DNA of 64,000 nucleotides from Populus alba (taxonomy: Eukaryota; Streptophyta; Magnoliopsida; Malpighiales; Salicaceae). A program made the position numbers and the translations under genes. Below the pieces are notes generated by a model that saw only the letters and a list, made by a program, of their open reading frames with translations, made no database searches and was not told where the DNA came from. The stretch spans positions 5,332,001-5,396,000 of the forward strand of contig NC_133302.1 of assembly GCF_005239225.2 (NCBI RefSeq). The letters are read 5' to 3'. Positions 10,591-22,738 of this stretch are shown piece by piece (position 1 is the first letter of the stretch; every line of letters starts with the position of its first letter).

Positions 10591-13474
10591 GTCATCCAAC
10601 TCCTCGCATTCTAAATTTGTTAGTTTCTGATAACAAAATTATTTGTACGTCTAAACGATCTTTTACTCAATGTCAAGCATGTCCTTTAGGCAAGTCATCC
10701 CGTTTGTCATTACGACCGACGGGGTCACAAAACTTCTACCCCACTTGAATTAATTTTTAGTGATGTTTGGGGTCCTGCTCCAATGTTTTCTTCTGATGGT
10801 TTTCGTTATTTTGTTATCTTTTGTTGATGCGCACACTAAATATATCTGGTATTATCCGCTTGTTGCGAAATCTGATGTATTTTCCACGTTTCAACGTTTT
10901 CAGACACTTGTTGAGCGTCAGTTTTCTCTTAAAATTAAATCTGTTCAAACTGATTGGGGTGGTGAATATCGTAAATTAAATACATTTTTTTCAAACAATT
11001 GGTATTCATCATCGATTAATTTGTCCTCATACTCATGAACAAAATGGCACAGTTGAACGTCGTCATAGACATATTGTCGAAACTGGCCTAACCCTCTTAG
11101 GACAGTGTAATGCCCCATTGCGTTTTTGGAACTATGCTATGGAATCATCGGTCTATCTTATTAATCGCATGCCTACTCCTGTTCTTCAAAATAAATCTCC
11201 TTTTGCGTGTCTGTTTCATCGCACTCCTGATTATAATTTTCTACGCACTTTTGGGTGTCTTTGTTTTCCATTTTTACGTCCATATCATGCTCATAAATTA
11301 GATTTTCGATCTTCTCCTTGTGTGTTTTTAGGCTATAGCTCGTCTCATCTTGGTTATCGGTGTTTGATTTAGAGTCTGGTCGTGTCTATGTCTCCCGTCA
11401 TGTTCGTTTTCATGAATGTGTCTTTCCTTTTCAAAAGTCTGAACAGGTAACAACACCCCCGGTTCCCCCCACTCCACCTACCTATCTTCCATCACTGCAA
11501 CCCCCTTCCTGTTTTCAGCCTCTTCCTTCCCAACTCGGCAAAACACACAACTCACCTTTGCCCCTTGCCGCAACCCCCCAGCTTGCTCCCCTGCCCGTTG
11601 ATTTAGCCGACCCTGCCTCACCACCCCACACAGCCATACTATCACCACATGCTTGTCTTTCCAATGATTATTGTGCAGGAACAGGTTCTGACTTGCAGGA
11701 TTCAGTTGCGGCACAACCTCGCACCTCCCCGGCTTCACCTCCTGGTCTGCAACTTTGTGTTGATCTCTCCTCTTATCCTCTTCAGCACATTCCAGGTACA
11801 GGTGTTGCTACTCCATGTCCCGCTGCTCCTAAACACCCCATGGTTCTTCGTCCGAGACAACCCAAGACAGCGCTGATCACCACCACGGCAGCCACCTCTG
11901 CTGCTTCCTTCAGTCGGGTATCTTCTCCTCCCTCGCATGAGCCACTTATTTTTCCTGATGCTAACAGATATGAGGCGTGGCATAATGCTATGCGAGAGGA
12001 AATTCAGGCCTTACGCGCAAACAGAACATGGACTTTAGTGCCATTTCATACGTCCATGAATGTTGTTGGTAGCCGATGGGTCTACAAAATTAAACGCAAA
12101 TCTGATGGTAGCATTGAGAGGTATAAGGCGCGCCTGGTTGCTAGGGGCTTCACTCAGCAAGAAGGTATTGATTACTCAGAAACTTTTAGTCCTGTTATCA
12201 AACAGGCAACAGTCCGCTTAGTGTTCTCCATTGCAGTTTCGAGTGGTTGGAAAATTCATCAGCTTGACATTCATAATGCATTTCTAAATGGAGTCCTTGA
12301 TGAAGAGGTTTACATGAAACAACCTCCAGGTTTTGTTGATTCTGCACTCCCAGGTCATGTATGTCGATTGCATAAATCTCTATATGGGTTTAAAACAGGC
12401 TCCGCGGGCTTGGTACACTCGTCTGAATGATTTTCTATTATCCATTGGTTTTCGTGCTTCTAAAGTGGATACCTCATTGTTTATCTTCTCGGTTGGTAAG
12501 TGACATTTGTTATCTTTTGGTTTATGTTGATGATATTCTGCTTACGGGTAATAATGGAACTCTGCTACAACGACTCATTCAGCTACTGAGCTCTGAATTT
12601 AAACTTCGGATTTGGGTGATGTTCATTATTTTCTTGGGTATTGAAGTGCAGTGTACTAGTCTGGGACTTATGCTTTGTCAACATAAATATACACTTGATA
12701 TCCTCACACGAGCTGGTATGTTATCCTGTAAACCAGTTGATACTCCTATTTCGGCATCCAAAGCCACCATTATGCCGGATCCATTGTTTTCTGATGCTAC
12801 TCGTTTTCGGCAACTTGTTGGTGCTCTCCAATATCTCACTTTCACACGCCCGATATTTGCTTTGCTGTTAACCGGGTCTGTCAATTTATGCATGCTCCTA
12901 CAGAATCCCATTGGGCTGCCGTGAAACGCATCTTGCGTTATCTCCGTGGTACGGCATCACATAGTTTACATATTACTCGCAGCTCTTCCTTTGCTTTACA
13001 CGGTTTTACAGATGCAGATTGGGCAGGTAGTATTGAGGATAGAAAGTCTACAGGTGGTTATCTTGTGTTCTTTGGTCAGACGCCAATTTTCATGAAATCG
13101 AGTAAGCAACGCACTGTTGCTCGTTCTTCGACGGAAGCTGAGTACAAAGCCTTAGCCGATGGCACGGCTGAAGTTATCTGGCTTCAGTACTTGTTAACGG
13201 ATCTTCAGATTCCGACTCATTCTGCTCCTATTAATCTGGTGTGACAACCTTGGTGCCACGTATTTGTCCGCAAACCCTATATTTCATGCTCGCACAAAAA
13301 CATATTGAGATTGATTATCATTTTGTCCGAGATAGAGTTGCGAAGAAGGAGATTCAGATTCGTTTTATTTCCTCTCAGGATCAACTTGCCGATGTCTTCA
13401 CTAAGCCACTTCCTGCTGCTTCATTTACTACTTTTAAATTCAAGCTTCGGGTTGATCCTCCACCCTCAGCTTGA
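10564..13474 (+). pseudogene. Copia pol (integrase, RT, RNase H), broken by small indels
   Basis: Recognisable in order: GAG-pre-integrase (about 10570-10700), integrase core (FVDAHTKY-like region near 10810; TDWGGEYRK near 10950; EQNGTVERRH near 11035), reverse transcriptase from about 11950 ([12 protein letters not shown]) with YVDD at 12523-12534, and RNase H (TDADWAGS near 13008; SSTEAEYKAL near 13125), ending with DVFTKPLP. Frame breaks lie near 10730, 10820, 10995, 11365, 12390, 12500, 12610, 12635, 12850, 13240 and 13295. Most are one base more or less in a short homopolymer. As written the gene is dead, but the pattern looks more like read error than slow decay. Confidence 0.9.
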
Positions 13475-13481
13475 GGGGGCG
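13470..13481 (+). other. Polypurine tract of the copia element
   Basis: CTTGAGGGGGCG lies immediately before the 3' LTR, right after the pol stop at 13472-13474. It would prime plus-strand DNA synthesis. Confidence 0.8.
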
Positions 13482-13627
13482 TATTATAGAATGTAATTAT
13501 ATAGGAAATATTGTAGTCATATTCTTATGTGGTAATCTCCACCTTTACTATTGTATATTGCCCTACTCATATATATAGAAAGGGTTGGCTAACCTATTAG
13601 GTTAAGCCTCCTAATTATTTCTCAACT
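13482..13627 (+). repeat. Copia 3' LTR (146 bp)
   Basis: Same length as the 5' LTR, with no difference seen by eye. It is followed by the AGCCT target duplicate and then array DNA. Confidence 0.93.
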
Positions 13628-13854
13628 AGCCTTAAATATTATAATTTCATACTTTTCATTTTTGTTTATCTTCATATTCATCATCTTTTACAAACAACCT
13701 CTAAACTTTTATAGTACAACTTATTAAGAAAACATAAAAAAAAAAAAAAAAAACTTATTTTGCAAATATTCTTCATTTTCAATGATTATAAAATGTTAAA
13801 AAAATAAAATAAATTATGTATTTAAATTTTATTGGTTCTTTTAATATAGTTTTT

Positions 13855-14330
13855 GAATCCCATTTAATTATAAATTTGAAATTTATCATTCTATTTTATT
13901 ATGAAAATCAAGTATAAAATAATGATTGGCCGAACTAATTAAATTTTTTAAAAAAATATATTAAAAAATAATATAAATTATATCTAATATTCTCAAGGAT
14001 TTTTTACATAAAGCATGATAATTCATTTCCATTGTCTCATCTTATTGTCAACTTTAAAAAGACTTTGGTATTTTGAGGTTTTTCTTGAACCTCGTCAACA
14101 CTCCAAACAAAATTAATATAATACAAAACAAGAATCCAAAATACTGTTCTCTCTACAAGATAAATCAAATTGGTGGAGTCTTGCAAGCTCAAAGAAGCTT
14201 GCATCTGTCCAGATTTAATTAGGTAGGAGTCCGATAACACGACAATCAAAGGGAACAAAGTTTTCTTGATTCTTCATTTGAAATTTTTGGTCCAGGAAAT
14301 TGAATAAATCAATTCTAGAAATAGACTAGT
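13855..14330. repeat. Array block R, copy b
   Basis: Same block as at 4243, with the minus-strand open frame at 14037-14258 (MFPLIVVLSDSYLIKSGQ). Bases 13633-13854 before it are AT-rich array DNA. Confidence 0.8.
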
Positions 14331-15283
14331 TAGGTTGTTCGCACAATGCTGCGAGCTAATTATTTAAAAAATATATATTTATAAAACAAAATATGACTTA
14401 AGAGCTTTGAATTTATCTACAAAACTAGACTCAAGAGTCTTAGATCTGATTACAACACTAGATCCAAAAATATTAGGTTTTGTCTACTAAACGAGACCAA
14501 AAAAGTATTAGGCCCGGCGGGAACACCCCAAGAGTCTTGGGTCTAGGTTTATCTGCAAGGCTAGACCTAAGAGTCTTAGGTGTGAATCTAGCAACACCAA
14601 GAGACCTAAGAGCTCTAGGTGTGAGTCTTGCTGCAACGCTAGACTCAAAAGTCTTGAGTTTGGCTACAACTTTAGATCCAAAAGTAATATTTATAATATT
14701 AATTATAATACCAAAAGTAATATTTGTAATACAAAATAATAATATTTTTAATATTAATAATTAATAACATTAAATTTGTTTAACTCAAGTTTAAGTGGAC
14801 ATGGTTGCAACACCAGACTTAAAAGTTTTAGATCCCTCTTAAACACCAGATCCAGGAGCCTTGAATTCTAGTAGCAATGCCTAACCCAAAGAGCCTTGGG
14901 ACCGAATGCACACCCAAGAGCCTTATGTCTGAATTGCAGACCCAATAACCTTGGGCTAGGTGGGGCTACACGACCTAAAATATTATTATTATTATTATTC
15001 AAGAAACTTGGGTCAAACAAGAGTGAGCGGGTCTGCAGACCCAAGAGGGAGTGTCTACAGACCTAGACACACAATCTACATAGGTGAACAGGTCTGCAAA
15101 CCATAATTATTTTTTTATTTTATTTTATTTTTTTCACTATAATTCCCTAAGCATATATTGAAAGGATATTTTTGTCGGTTTACAAACAAAAATATTCTTG
15201 TTGGTAAAATTCTTTGTAATTTACAGATAAAAATATTATGTTAGTATTTTTATTTGTATTTATTGATTTTCTAGTAGTGGTTG
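14331..15283 (-). mobile_element. CACTA-like relic with repeated hairpin motif, copy 1
   Basis: The right end, TGATTTTCTAGTAGTG, is the complement of a CACTA-type terminus (CACTACTAGAAAATCA). It is preceded by subterminal repeats such as ATTTTTGTCGGTTTACA, as in En/Spm elements. No matching left end was found, so this is a truncated or captured piece. The body (14400-15080) is made of many degenerate copies of a short word around CCAAGAGTCTTGG, a 6+1+6 inverted repeat. No transposase is seen. It is flanked on both sides by block R. Confidence 0.6.
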
Positions 15284-15700
15284 GTTAAATGGTTATAAAT
15301 TCGAAATTTACTCTCCTATTTTATTTTTAAAATTAAGTATAAAATAGTGATAGACATGAGTAAATTCCATTTGAAAAAAATATATTATAAAATAATATAA
15401 ATTACGTCCAGCATTCTCGAGAATTAAGATCGTTTTTTTTTGTTATAATTCATTTCCATTGTCTCAGCTTATTGTCAGCTTTAAAGACTTTGATCGTTAC
15501 AAGGTTTTTCTTGAACCTCGTCAACACTCCCAACAAAATTAATATAACACAAAACAAGAATCGAAATACAGTTCTCCCTATAAGATAAATCAAATTGGAG
15601 TCAGATAACACGACAATCAAACTTTGAACATACTTTTCTGTTGATTCTTCATTTGAAATTTTTGGTCCAGGAAATTGAATAAATCAGTTCTAGAAATAGA
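15284..15700. repeat. Array block R, copy c (shortened)
   Basis: Starts at GGTTAAATGGTTATAAATTC. It lacks the GAAGCTTGCATCTGTCC portion present in other copies, so the minus-strand frame is interrupted. Bases 15701-16060 lead into the copy 3 promoter and match 21340-21750. Confidence 0.75.
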
Positions 15701-16062
15701 TATCCCATGATGACTATAAGAGCTCATCACGAAACAGTAAAGATTAAAATGGAATTAAATGATAAGCTCATCTCCAACGTAAATTGGGTATCTGATTATT
15801 GACTCCGAAATTACAAATTCAAATCTAATCCAGATTGAATTTTCAAGTTAAATTAAAAAAGAGCTTGAAAAAATAAAATCCAGCTGACAACCTAGTGATT
15901 TTCTAGAGGCGCACTAAAAAATTAGAAACTAAGTGCACAGTTTAAACATGAGTTTGGACCCAAAACAGCAGTATACCACCACCCAGAATGTTTCCAAAAC
16001 CTAGCCCAAAAAAAAGCATCCAGGAATAGGAGGACTCCTTCAACGTTGATTAAAATTTAATG

Positions 16063-16221
16063 TATAAAAGTAAGTTCTTGTTTGCTTTTCAGGTCTTTGT
16101 CTATAATTTAGACTCTCTCCGTTTCAAACTTCAAACCGCGGCCACAAGTCTTGCCACACCCCAAAATCAAGAAATCATGCCTTAAAACGTATTTCATGCG
16201 TCCGTGCATGTATAAGTATAG
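16063..16221 (+). promoter_or_regulatory. Promoter of peptide gene copy 3
   Basis: TATAAAAG at 16063-16070 and TGTATAAGTATAG at 16209-16221, with the ATG at 16403. The leader CAC tract is interrupted by AAC triplets. Confidence 0.5.
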
Positions 16222-16402
16222 ATACCATCTTCCTCCCCCATCATCCATATACCGCAACCTAGCTAACCTTCTTCGTCTCCAAGACCACCACCAACACCAC
16301 CACCACCAACACCATCCATTTTGCTAGCCAGCTAGCTCTTTGCAGATACCAGATATTGTTGCCTACTTAAGATCCCCAATATTCCTCAGCTTTCTCTTTC
16401 AA

Positions 16403-16756
16403 ATGGGTTCTCAGAGAAGAAACCAGTGCTTAACAATGATAATCTCTGTTGCCATTGTTTTTGGACCCTGCTCTCACCAAATATTGGCAGCTAGGCCATT
16501 AGAAGGAGAGCAATGGTTAAAGCAAGATCTTGGGACTATTCAGTCTCTTGAAAGGGGTCCGGTTCCACCATCTGGAGGATCTTCATGCACTAATATTCCT
16601 GGCCGTGGTAGTGGTGGCCATTGCCCCTTGGGTGAAATGAACTTTGCTGGCCATAATGTTGCTCATGCACCACCTGCTTTTCCTGATGCCATCGTAAACT
16701 TTGCTGCAGCTTCAGTCACTAATAATGAGATCCAAAAACAAGATTCAAGCTCATGA
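16403..16756 (+). CDS. Secreted peptide precursor, PIP/PIPL-like (tentative), copy 3, long form
   Basis: 117 aa from ATG 16403, with a signal peptide identical to the other copies. The core is a mosaic: ERGPVPPSGG as in copy 2, then SSCTNIPGRG as in copies 1 and 5, then SGGHC, and the NVAHAPP tail as in copy 1. The C-terminus NNEIQKQDSSS is the long form. The mosaic suggests recombination or gene conversion between array members. The full unit (gene, block E, block R, CACTA relic, short block R) repeats next with copy 4, 5670 bases on. Confidence 0.78.
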   Translation: MGSQRRNQCLTMIISVAIVFGPCSHQILAARPLEGEQWLKQDLGTIQSLERGPVPPSGGSSCTNIPGRGSGGHCPLGEMNFAGHNVAHAPPAFPDAIVNFAAASVTNNEIQKQDSSS

Positions 16757-17064
16757 ATATCTTAAGGAGTTGAATTATACGAGTAGGGCTTCTCGAGGAA
16801 GGTGAGGATGGTTGAAATAAAAGAAGGATGGAGACGGTACTGAACTTTAATTTCATACTTGAATTTCTTTTCTCTTGTTATGGTGAAACCACTGGGAAAA
16901 AAATAAATAGAAGTATGGTTTGTGAAACAAATGATATAGTTGATTTTTATTCAATTTATTTCAATGACTCAACTTTATTTTTTTTTCAGTTAATTTTATG
17001 TTTTCTTGTTTGTAATTCTTTAGAGAGTTATAAAAGGTAAAAAAAAAAAATGAAAGAAATATTA
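16757..17064. other. 3' UTR and flank of copy 3
   Basis: Closely matches the copy 2 flank. This interval explains copy 4: its gene is joined to the sequence corresponding to about 16908-16928 here. Confidence 0.6.
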
Positions 17065-18540
17065 TATAATAGTATATTCGCTCACGCTCCGCAGCACGTC
17101 AAATTATTCTTTTTCTAAACTTCAAAAAAAATGTTAAGAGTTTTAGAGATTTTTTTTACAACATCATTAAATCCAATAAAGCAATTTGATATTCTTGAAA
17201 CTTGCCAACTCAACTTTTTTTCTAACTCAAGTTTTGAATTAAACCGCATGGAAGTTTATCCAAAGTAAATTATTCAATTTAATGGATCCAAAAATAAATT
17301 GAATAACTGGTAAAAACATGGTATAGCTTTAAAAAAGAACTTTTAATACAATAATTTATTTTTATATTGAGGCGATGCCAAATTAGATCAACCTTAGACA
17401 TGCTGCAACCTGACTTATGAACTTCACTATATTTAATAACTTTGTTCTTTCTATAAATTATTCTTGTTTAATTTTATGATAACATTAGATGCTTTCAAAA
17501 TTAAGCATCAACCTTAAAAAACTTATATATTTATTTAAGATCGTGATAACTCCATAAAAAAAGTTTAAAAAATAAACCATGAATTTCATTTTTCAACCAA
17601 TCCAATATTAAATAAGAGTGAAATGCAAAAAATAAAAAAAAATTAAAGGACTAGAAACTTAAAAAAAAACACATATCAGGTTTGATGGGTAAACCCACTA
17701 CACCCGTGAATGGGATAACTCGAGTAAACATGTCAAACTCGAAACCGGGTAATGGACTCCTTTAGAATTAATAGCTTATTTTTTTCTAACCTATTTTTTA
17801 TTTAATTGTATGATAATAAAAAATAGACGATCATAAAACCGAGCGTCAAACCAATATTGAGACTTTTTAAAAAAAAACTATAATAATCTTATAGAAAAAA
17901 AAAGGAAACAAATTATAAAACTTAATTCTCAATCAGTACCATATCAAAAGATGAAATAAAAAAAATATATATATATATATAAAGTTAAACTCGTCATACC
18001 GTCAACATGTCCATGTACTTTCTAAAATTTAATAACATGTTTTTTTAAGACTGTTATTTAACTATATGATAAAGAAAAAATAGATAATCACATAATCAAA
18101 TTTAATTAAAAAAAAAATACCAAGCAAAACCCACAAACCGGGGGCAACTAGAATTACCTTGCCAAACTCCCAAATTGGGTCATTGAATCCATAAAGTTTA
18201 TTAACCTAGTTTTTTTTAAAAATAATTTTTATTTAACTAAATTTTTTTAAAAATAGATCATATCGCAATACTAGAATATTTTTTTGATATCAACCCGATA
18301 CTAAGATAGTTTTTTGTATTGCAATACCTATATATATAAAAAACATTATCAACTCTAAAACCCCATAAACATATTATATAAGAATTAAATTAAAAAAATC
18401 AGAAATAAAAAAATATCAAAAAAATATTACAAATTACTATTATAATTCACAATATTAATAAGTGTGAGAAACATTATTTTCCCAACATCTTTTAACTTTA
18501 TTTATATTTTATAATTTATAATACTAAGTAGTAACTCTTT
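17065..18540. repeat. Array block E, copy 2
   Basis: Same module as 6712-8190, starting at ATTCGCTCACGCTCCGCAGC and clearly diverged by scattered substitutions and indels. No gene is seen. Confidence 0.7.
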
Positions 18541-18837
18541 CATATATATATATATATAAAACCTCGCTAGCTTGACTTTGGGCTGAACAAGTCCGGATTA
18601 AAGAAAAGATTAATTTGGTTAACTTATTATCTATCAATCTAATCCTAACCCGATCAAAAATTTATTAATGTTTTTTTTAAAAAAGATTTGATAATATTGT
18701 TTAATATTAAAAAAAAAAAAAAAACTAAAATTAACCTTGACTAACCTTGTCTTAGAAGTCAAATCTTGTCCCGAATTTGGGTTTAGTAACTCTTACTATT
18801 CGAATGTTAAAAAAAACACAGATATATATATATATAT

Positions 18838-18898
<61 letters not shown>

Positions 18899-19431
18899 CA
18901 CGTCAAGATATTCCAAATTCATTCTTAATCAAGTCAAAGCCTTTAAGTCTTTGACCATGCAAAACCTTGTCCAAGCTCAAATATTTTTTTTTTCTTTTCA
19001 TTTATTTTACGTAATCTATGAGTTCTTGTACGTGGTGTACGTGGTCAATTTGACTTGGTTTTATTCTCACTTAATTAATTTTTTTTTAGTAGAATAGGAA
19101 AATGGTTTACTTTTGATTTTTTTTATTTAATTGTTTGACATTATTTATTTAATATCATCTTTGAAACTTTTATATTTAAATAATATATTCTTAAATAAGC
19201 ATTAAATATTATAATTTCATACTTTTCATTTTTTTTTATCTTCATATTCATTATCTTTTTACAAACAACCTCTAAACTTTTATTGTACAACTTATTAAGA
19301 AAACATTTTAAAAATAAAAAACTTATTTTTGCAAATATTCTTCATTTTCAATGATTATAAAATATTAAAAAATAACATAAATTATGTATTTAAATTTTAT
19401 TGGTTCTTTAATATAGTTTTTGAATCCCATT
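18541..19431. other. AT-rich array spacer with (AT)n tract
   Basis: Long (TA)n stretches at about 18822-18888, then the CCTTTAAGTCTTTGAC landmark near 18940. It is the empty counterpart of the copia insertion region: the uninterrupted target is near 19195-19210. Confidence 0.6.
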
Positions 19432-19910
19432 GATTAAATGGTTATAAATTTGAAATTTACCATTTTATTTTATTATAAAAATCAAGTATAAAATAGTGAT
19501 TGACCGACCTGATTAAATTTTATTTGAAAAAAATATATTAAAAAATAATATAAATTATATTTAATATTCTCAAGGATTTTTTACACAAAGCATGATAATT
19601 CATTTTCATTGTCTCATCTTATTGCCAACTTTAAAAAGACTTCGATATTTTGAGGTTTTTCTTGGACCTCATCAACACTCCAAACAAAAATTAATATAAT
19701 ACAAAACAAGAATCCAAAATATTGTTCTCTCTGTAAGATAAATCAAATTGGAGGAGTCTTGCAAGCTCAAAGAAGCTTGCATCTGTCCAGACTTAATTAG
19801 GTAGGAGTCCGATAACACGACAATCAAATGGAACAAAGTTTTCTTGATTCTTCATTTGAAATTTTTGGTCCAGGAAATTGAATAAATCAATTCTAGAAAT
19901 AGACTAGTTA
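19432..19910. repeat. Array block R, copy d
   Basis: Same block as 13855-14330, ending in TTCTAGAAATAGACTAG directly before the second CACTA-like relic. Confidence 0.75.
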
Positions 19911-20895
19911 GGTTGTTACACGATGCCGCGAATTAATTTTTTTTAAAAATAAATTATTTAAAAAAAAACTATAACCCAAGAGCTTTGAGTCTATCTACAA
20001 GGCTAGACTCAAGAGTCTTGGATCTGTTTACAACACTAGACCCAAAAATATTAGGTTTGTCTACTAAATGAGACCGAAAAGTATTGGGTCTAGCTGGAAC
20101 ACCCCAAGAGTCTTGAGTCTAGGTTTATCTGCAAGGTCAGACCTAAGAGCCCTGGGTGTAAATCTGGCAGCACCAAGAGACCTAAGGGTCCTGGGTGTGA
20201 GTCTTGTTGCAATGCTAGACCCAAGAGTCCTGAGTCTGGCTACAACATCAGATTCAAGAGTAATATTTATAATATTAATTATAATACCAATAATAATATT
20301 TATAATACAAATAATAGTATTTTTAATATTAATAATTAATAACATTAAATTTGTTTAACTCAAGTTTAAATGGACGTGGTTGCAATACCAAACTTAAAAG
20401 TTTTAAATCCCTCTTAAACACCAGAATCAAGAGCCTTGGATCTAGTAGCAATGTCTGACCCAAGAGCCTTGGAACCGGATGCACACCCAAGAGCCTTGTG
20501 TCTGGATTGCAGACCCAATAACCTTGTGTTAGGTGGGGCTACATGACCTAAATTATTATTATTATTATTATCCTTCAAGAAACTTGGGTCAGACAAGGGC
20601 GAGCGGGTCTGCAGACCCAAGAGCCTGTTTGTAGAGGCGAGTGGGTCTGCAGACCCAAGTGGGAGTGTTTGCAGACCTAGACACGCGATCTACAGAGATG
20701 AACAGGTCTGCAAACCATAATTATTTTTTGATTTTATTTTAATTTTTTTTTCACCATAATTCCCTTAAGCATATATCGAAAGGATATTTCTGTCGGTTTA
20801 CAGAAAAAAATATTCTTGCTAGTAAAATTCTTTGTAATTTACAGACAAAAATATTTTATCAGTAATTTAGTTTATATTTATTGATTTTCTGGTAG
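19911..20895 (-). mobile_element. CACTA-like relic with repeated hairpin motif, copy 2
   Basis: Paralogue of 14331-15283. The right terminus here is degenerate (TTTCTGGTAGTGG). The CCAAGAGTCTTGA/G words and an ATTATTATT tract near 20557 are kept. Open frames on both strands here (for example 20064-20345 and 20068-20358) are by-products of the repeats. Confidence 0.55.
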
Positions 20896-21340
20896 TGGTT
20901 GGTTAAATGATTGTAAATTTAGAAATTCACTCTCCTATTTTATTTTTTTTAAATTAAGTATAAAATAGTGATGGACATGAGTAAATTTTATTTGAAAAAA
21001 TATATTATAAAATAATATAATTTACATCTAACATTCTCAAGAATTAAGATAGTTTTTTTTTTTTTTTTTTACACGAAGCATGATAATTCATTTCCATTGT
21101 CTCAGCTTATTGTCAGCTTTAAAATGACTTTGATCGTTACAAGGTTTTTCTTGAACCTCGTCAACACTCCAAACAAAATTAATATAACACAAAACAAGAA
21201 ATCGAAATACAGTTCTCTCTATAAGATAAATCAAATTGGAGTCAGATAACACGACAATCAAACTTTGAACATACTTTTCTGTTGATTCTTCATTTGAAAT
21301 TTTTGGTCCAGGAAATTGAATAAATCAGTTCTAGAAATAG
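20896..21340. repeat. Array block R, copy e (shortened)
   Basis: Matches 15284-15700 and lacks the same internal part, showing that the shortened form was copied with the unit. Bases 21341-21750 match the sequence upstream of copy 3. Confidence 0.75.
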
Positions 21341-21750
21341 ATTGCCCATGATGACTATAAGAGCTCATCACGAAACAGTAAAGATTAAAATGGAATTAAA
21401 TGATAAGCTCATCTCCAACGTAAATTGGGTATGTGATTATTGACTCCGAAATTACAAATTCAAATCTAATCCAGATTGAATTTTCAAGTTAAATTAAAAA
21501 AGAGCTTGACAAAATAAAATCCAGCTGACAACCTAGTGATTTTCTAGAGGCGCACTAAAAATTAGAAACTAAGTGCACAGTTTAAACATGAGTTTGGACC
21601 CAAAACAGCAGTAGACCACCACCCAGAATGTTTCCAAAACCTAGCCCAAAAAAAAGCAGGCTCCCTTAGTGGGTCGAGACAAAGAATTTTGCATCCCAAC
21701 ATCACATCCAGGAATGGGAGGACTCCTTCAACGTCGATTAAAATTTAATG

Positions 21751-21910
21751 TATAAAAGTTCGTTCTTGTTTGCTTTTCAAGGTCTTTGTCTATAATTTAG
21801 ACTCTGTCCGTTCAAACTTCAAACCGCGGCCACAAGTCTTGCCACACCCCAAAATCAAGAAATCACGCCTTAAAACGTATTTCATGCGTCCGTGCATGTA
21901 TAAGTATAGA
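21751..21910 (+). promoter_or_regulatory. Promoter of broken peptide gene copy 4
   Basis: TATAAAAG at 21751-21758 and TGTATAAGTATAG at 21898-21910. The promoter looks intact although the gene is truncated. The leader CAC tract is shorter than in other copies. Confidence 0.45.
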
Positions 21911-22072
21911 TCCCATCTTCCTCCCCCATCTTCCATATACCACAACCTAGCTAACCTTCTTCGTCTCCAACACCACCACCACCATCCATTTTGCTAGCCA
22001 GCTAGCTCTCTGCAGATACCAGATATTGTTGCCTACTTAAGATCCCCAGAATTCCACAGGTTTCTCTTTCAA

Positions 22073-22372
22073 ATGGGTTCTCAGAGAAGAAACCAGTGCT
22101 TAACAATGATAATCTCTGTTGCCATTGTTTTTGGACCGTGCTCTCACCAAATATTGGCAGCTAGGCCACTAGAAGGAGAGCAATGGTTAAAGCAAGATCT
22201 TGGGAATATTCAATCTCTTCGAAGGGGTCCGGTTCCACCATCTGGCGGATCTTCATGCACTAATATTCCTGGCCGTGGTAGAAGTACAAATGATATAGTT
22301 GATTTTTATTCAATTTATTTCAATGAATCAACTTTTTTTTTCCAGTTAATTTTATGTTTTTCTTGTTTGTAA
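22073..22372 (+). pseudogene. Peptide gene copy 4, truncated by internal deletion
   Basis: Starts as the others do (MGSQRRNQC, signal peptide, RRGPVPPSGG, SSCTNIPGRG). The frame then runs into what is 3' UTR in the intact copies, because about 300 bp were lost. The join is at GGTAG, with TAG shared by both deletion ends, and about 12 further bases are missing just after. The second Cys, the GEMNFAGH segment and the normal tail are gone and replaced by an unrelated hydrophobic tail (99 aa in all). It is probably dead, though the first half of the candidate mature core is still encoded behind an intact promoter. Confidence 0.85.
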
Positions 22373-22738
22373 TTCTTTAGAGAGTTATAAGAGAATATAT
22401 ATAGAAGTAACTCATATATATGGATTATTTTTCTTTTATCTTAAACATGGTTACAAAGCCTCAATAGCTTGATTTAGCACTGAGCAAGTTTGGTTTAAAG
22501 AAAAAATTAATCTAGATTAACTTGCTATCTAATCAATTTAATTCTAACCACCCAAAAATTTATGAACTTCTTTTTAAATAAAAGGTGTCAAGATAATAGT
22601 TTGATGCTTTTAAAAAAAAATAAATAAATCAACCTTTCCTAGCCATACCACAAAAAAACTCTAATGTCTCTTATTTTTAAAAATTTTGAAATATATACTT
22701 TTACCTATTACATCAAGAAATCCTAAATTTATAATTTT

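Larger units (their letters stand above)
8812..13627 (+). mobile_element. Ty1/copia LTR retrotransposon, full length, 4816 bp
   Basis: Two 146-bp LTRs bound gag and pol in copia order (gag, protease, integrase, RT, RNase H). The 5-bp target duplication AGCCT is at 8807-8811 and 13628-13632. The empty site is visible in related units (for example near 4010 and 19200), which confirms the boundaries. The two LTRs look identical by eye, which implies a recent insertion after the array amplified. The LTR ends, TATTATAG and CTCAACT, lack the usual TG...CA. Pol is broken by about ten small indels, mostly in homopolymers. Confidence 0.96.

Noticed and set aside
18777..19097. 106-codon frame with long Ile-Tyr runs
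   Set aside because: Produced by the (AT)n microsatellite; no counterpart is coding in sister units.
20064..20358. Overlapping frames on both strands in the CACTA-like relic (also 14480-14764 and 20414-20620)
   Set aside because: Leu/Gly/Ala-rich reading of the short repeat words, open on both strands; repeat artefact.
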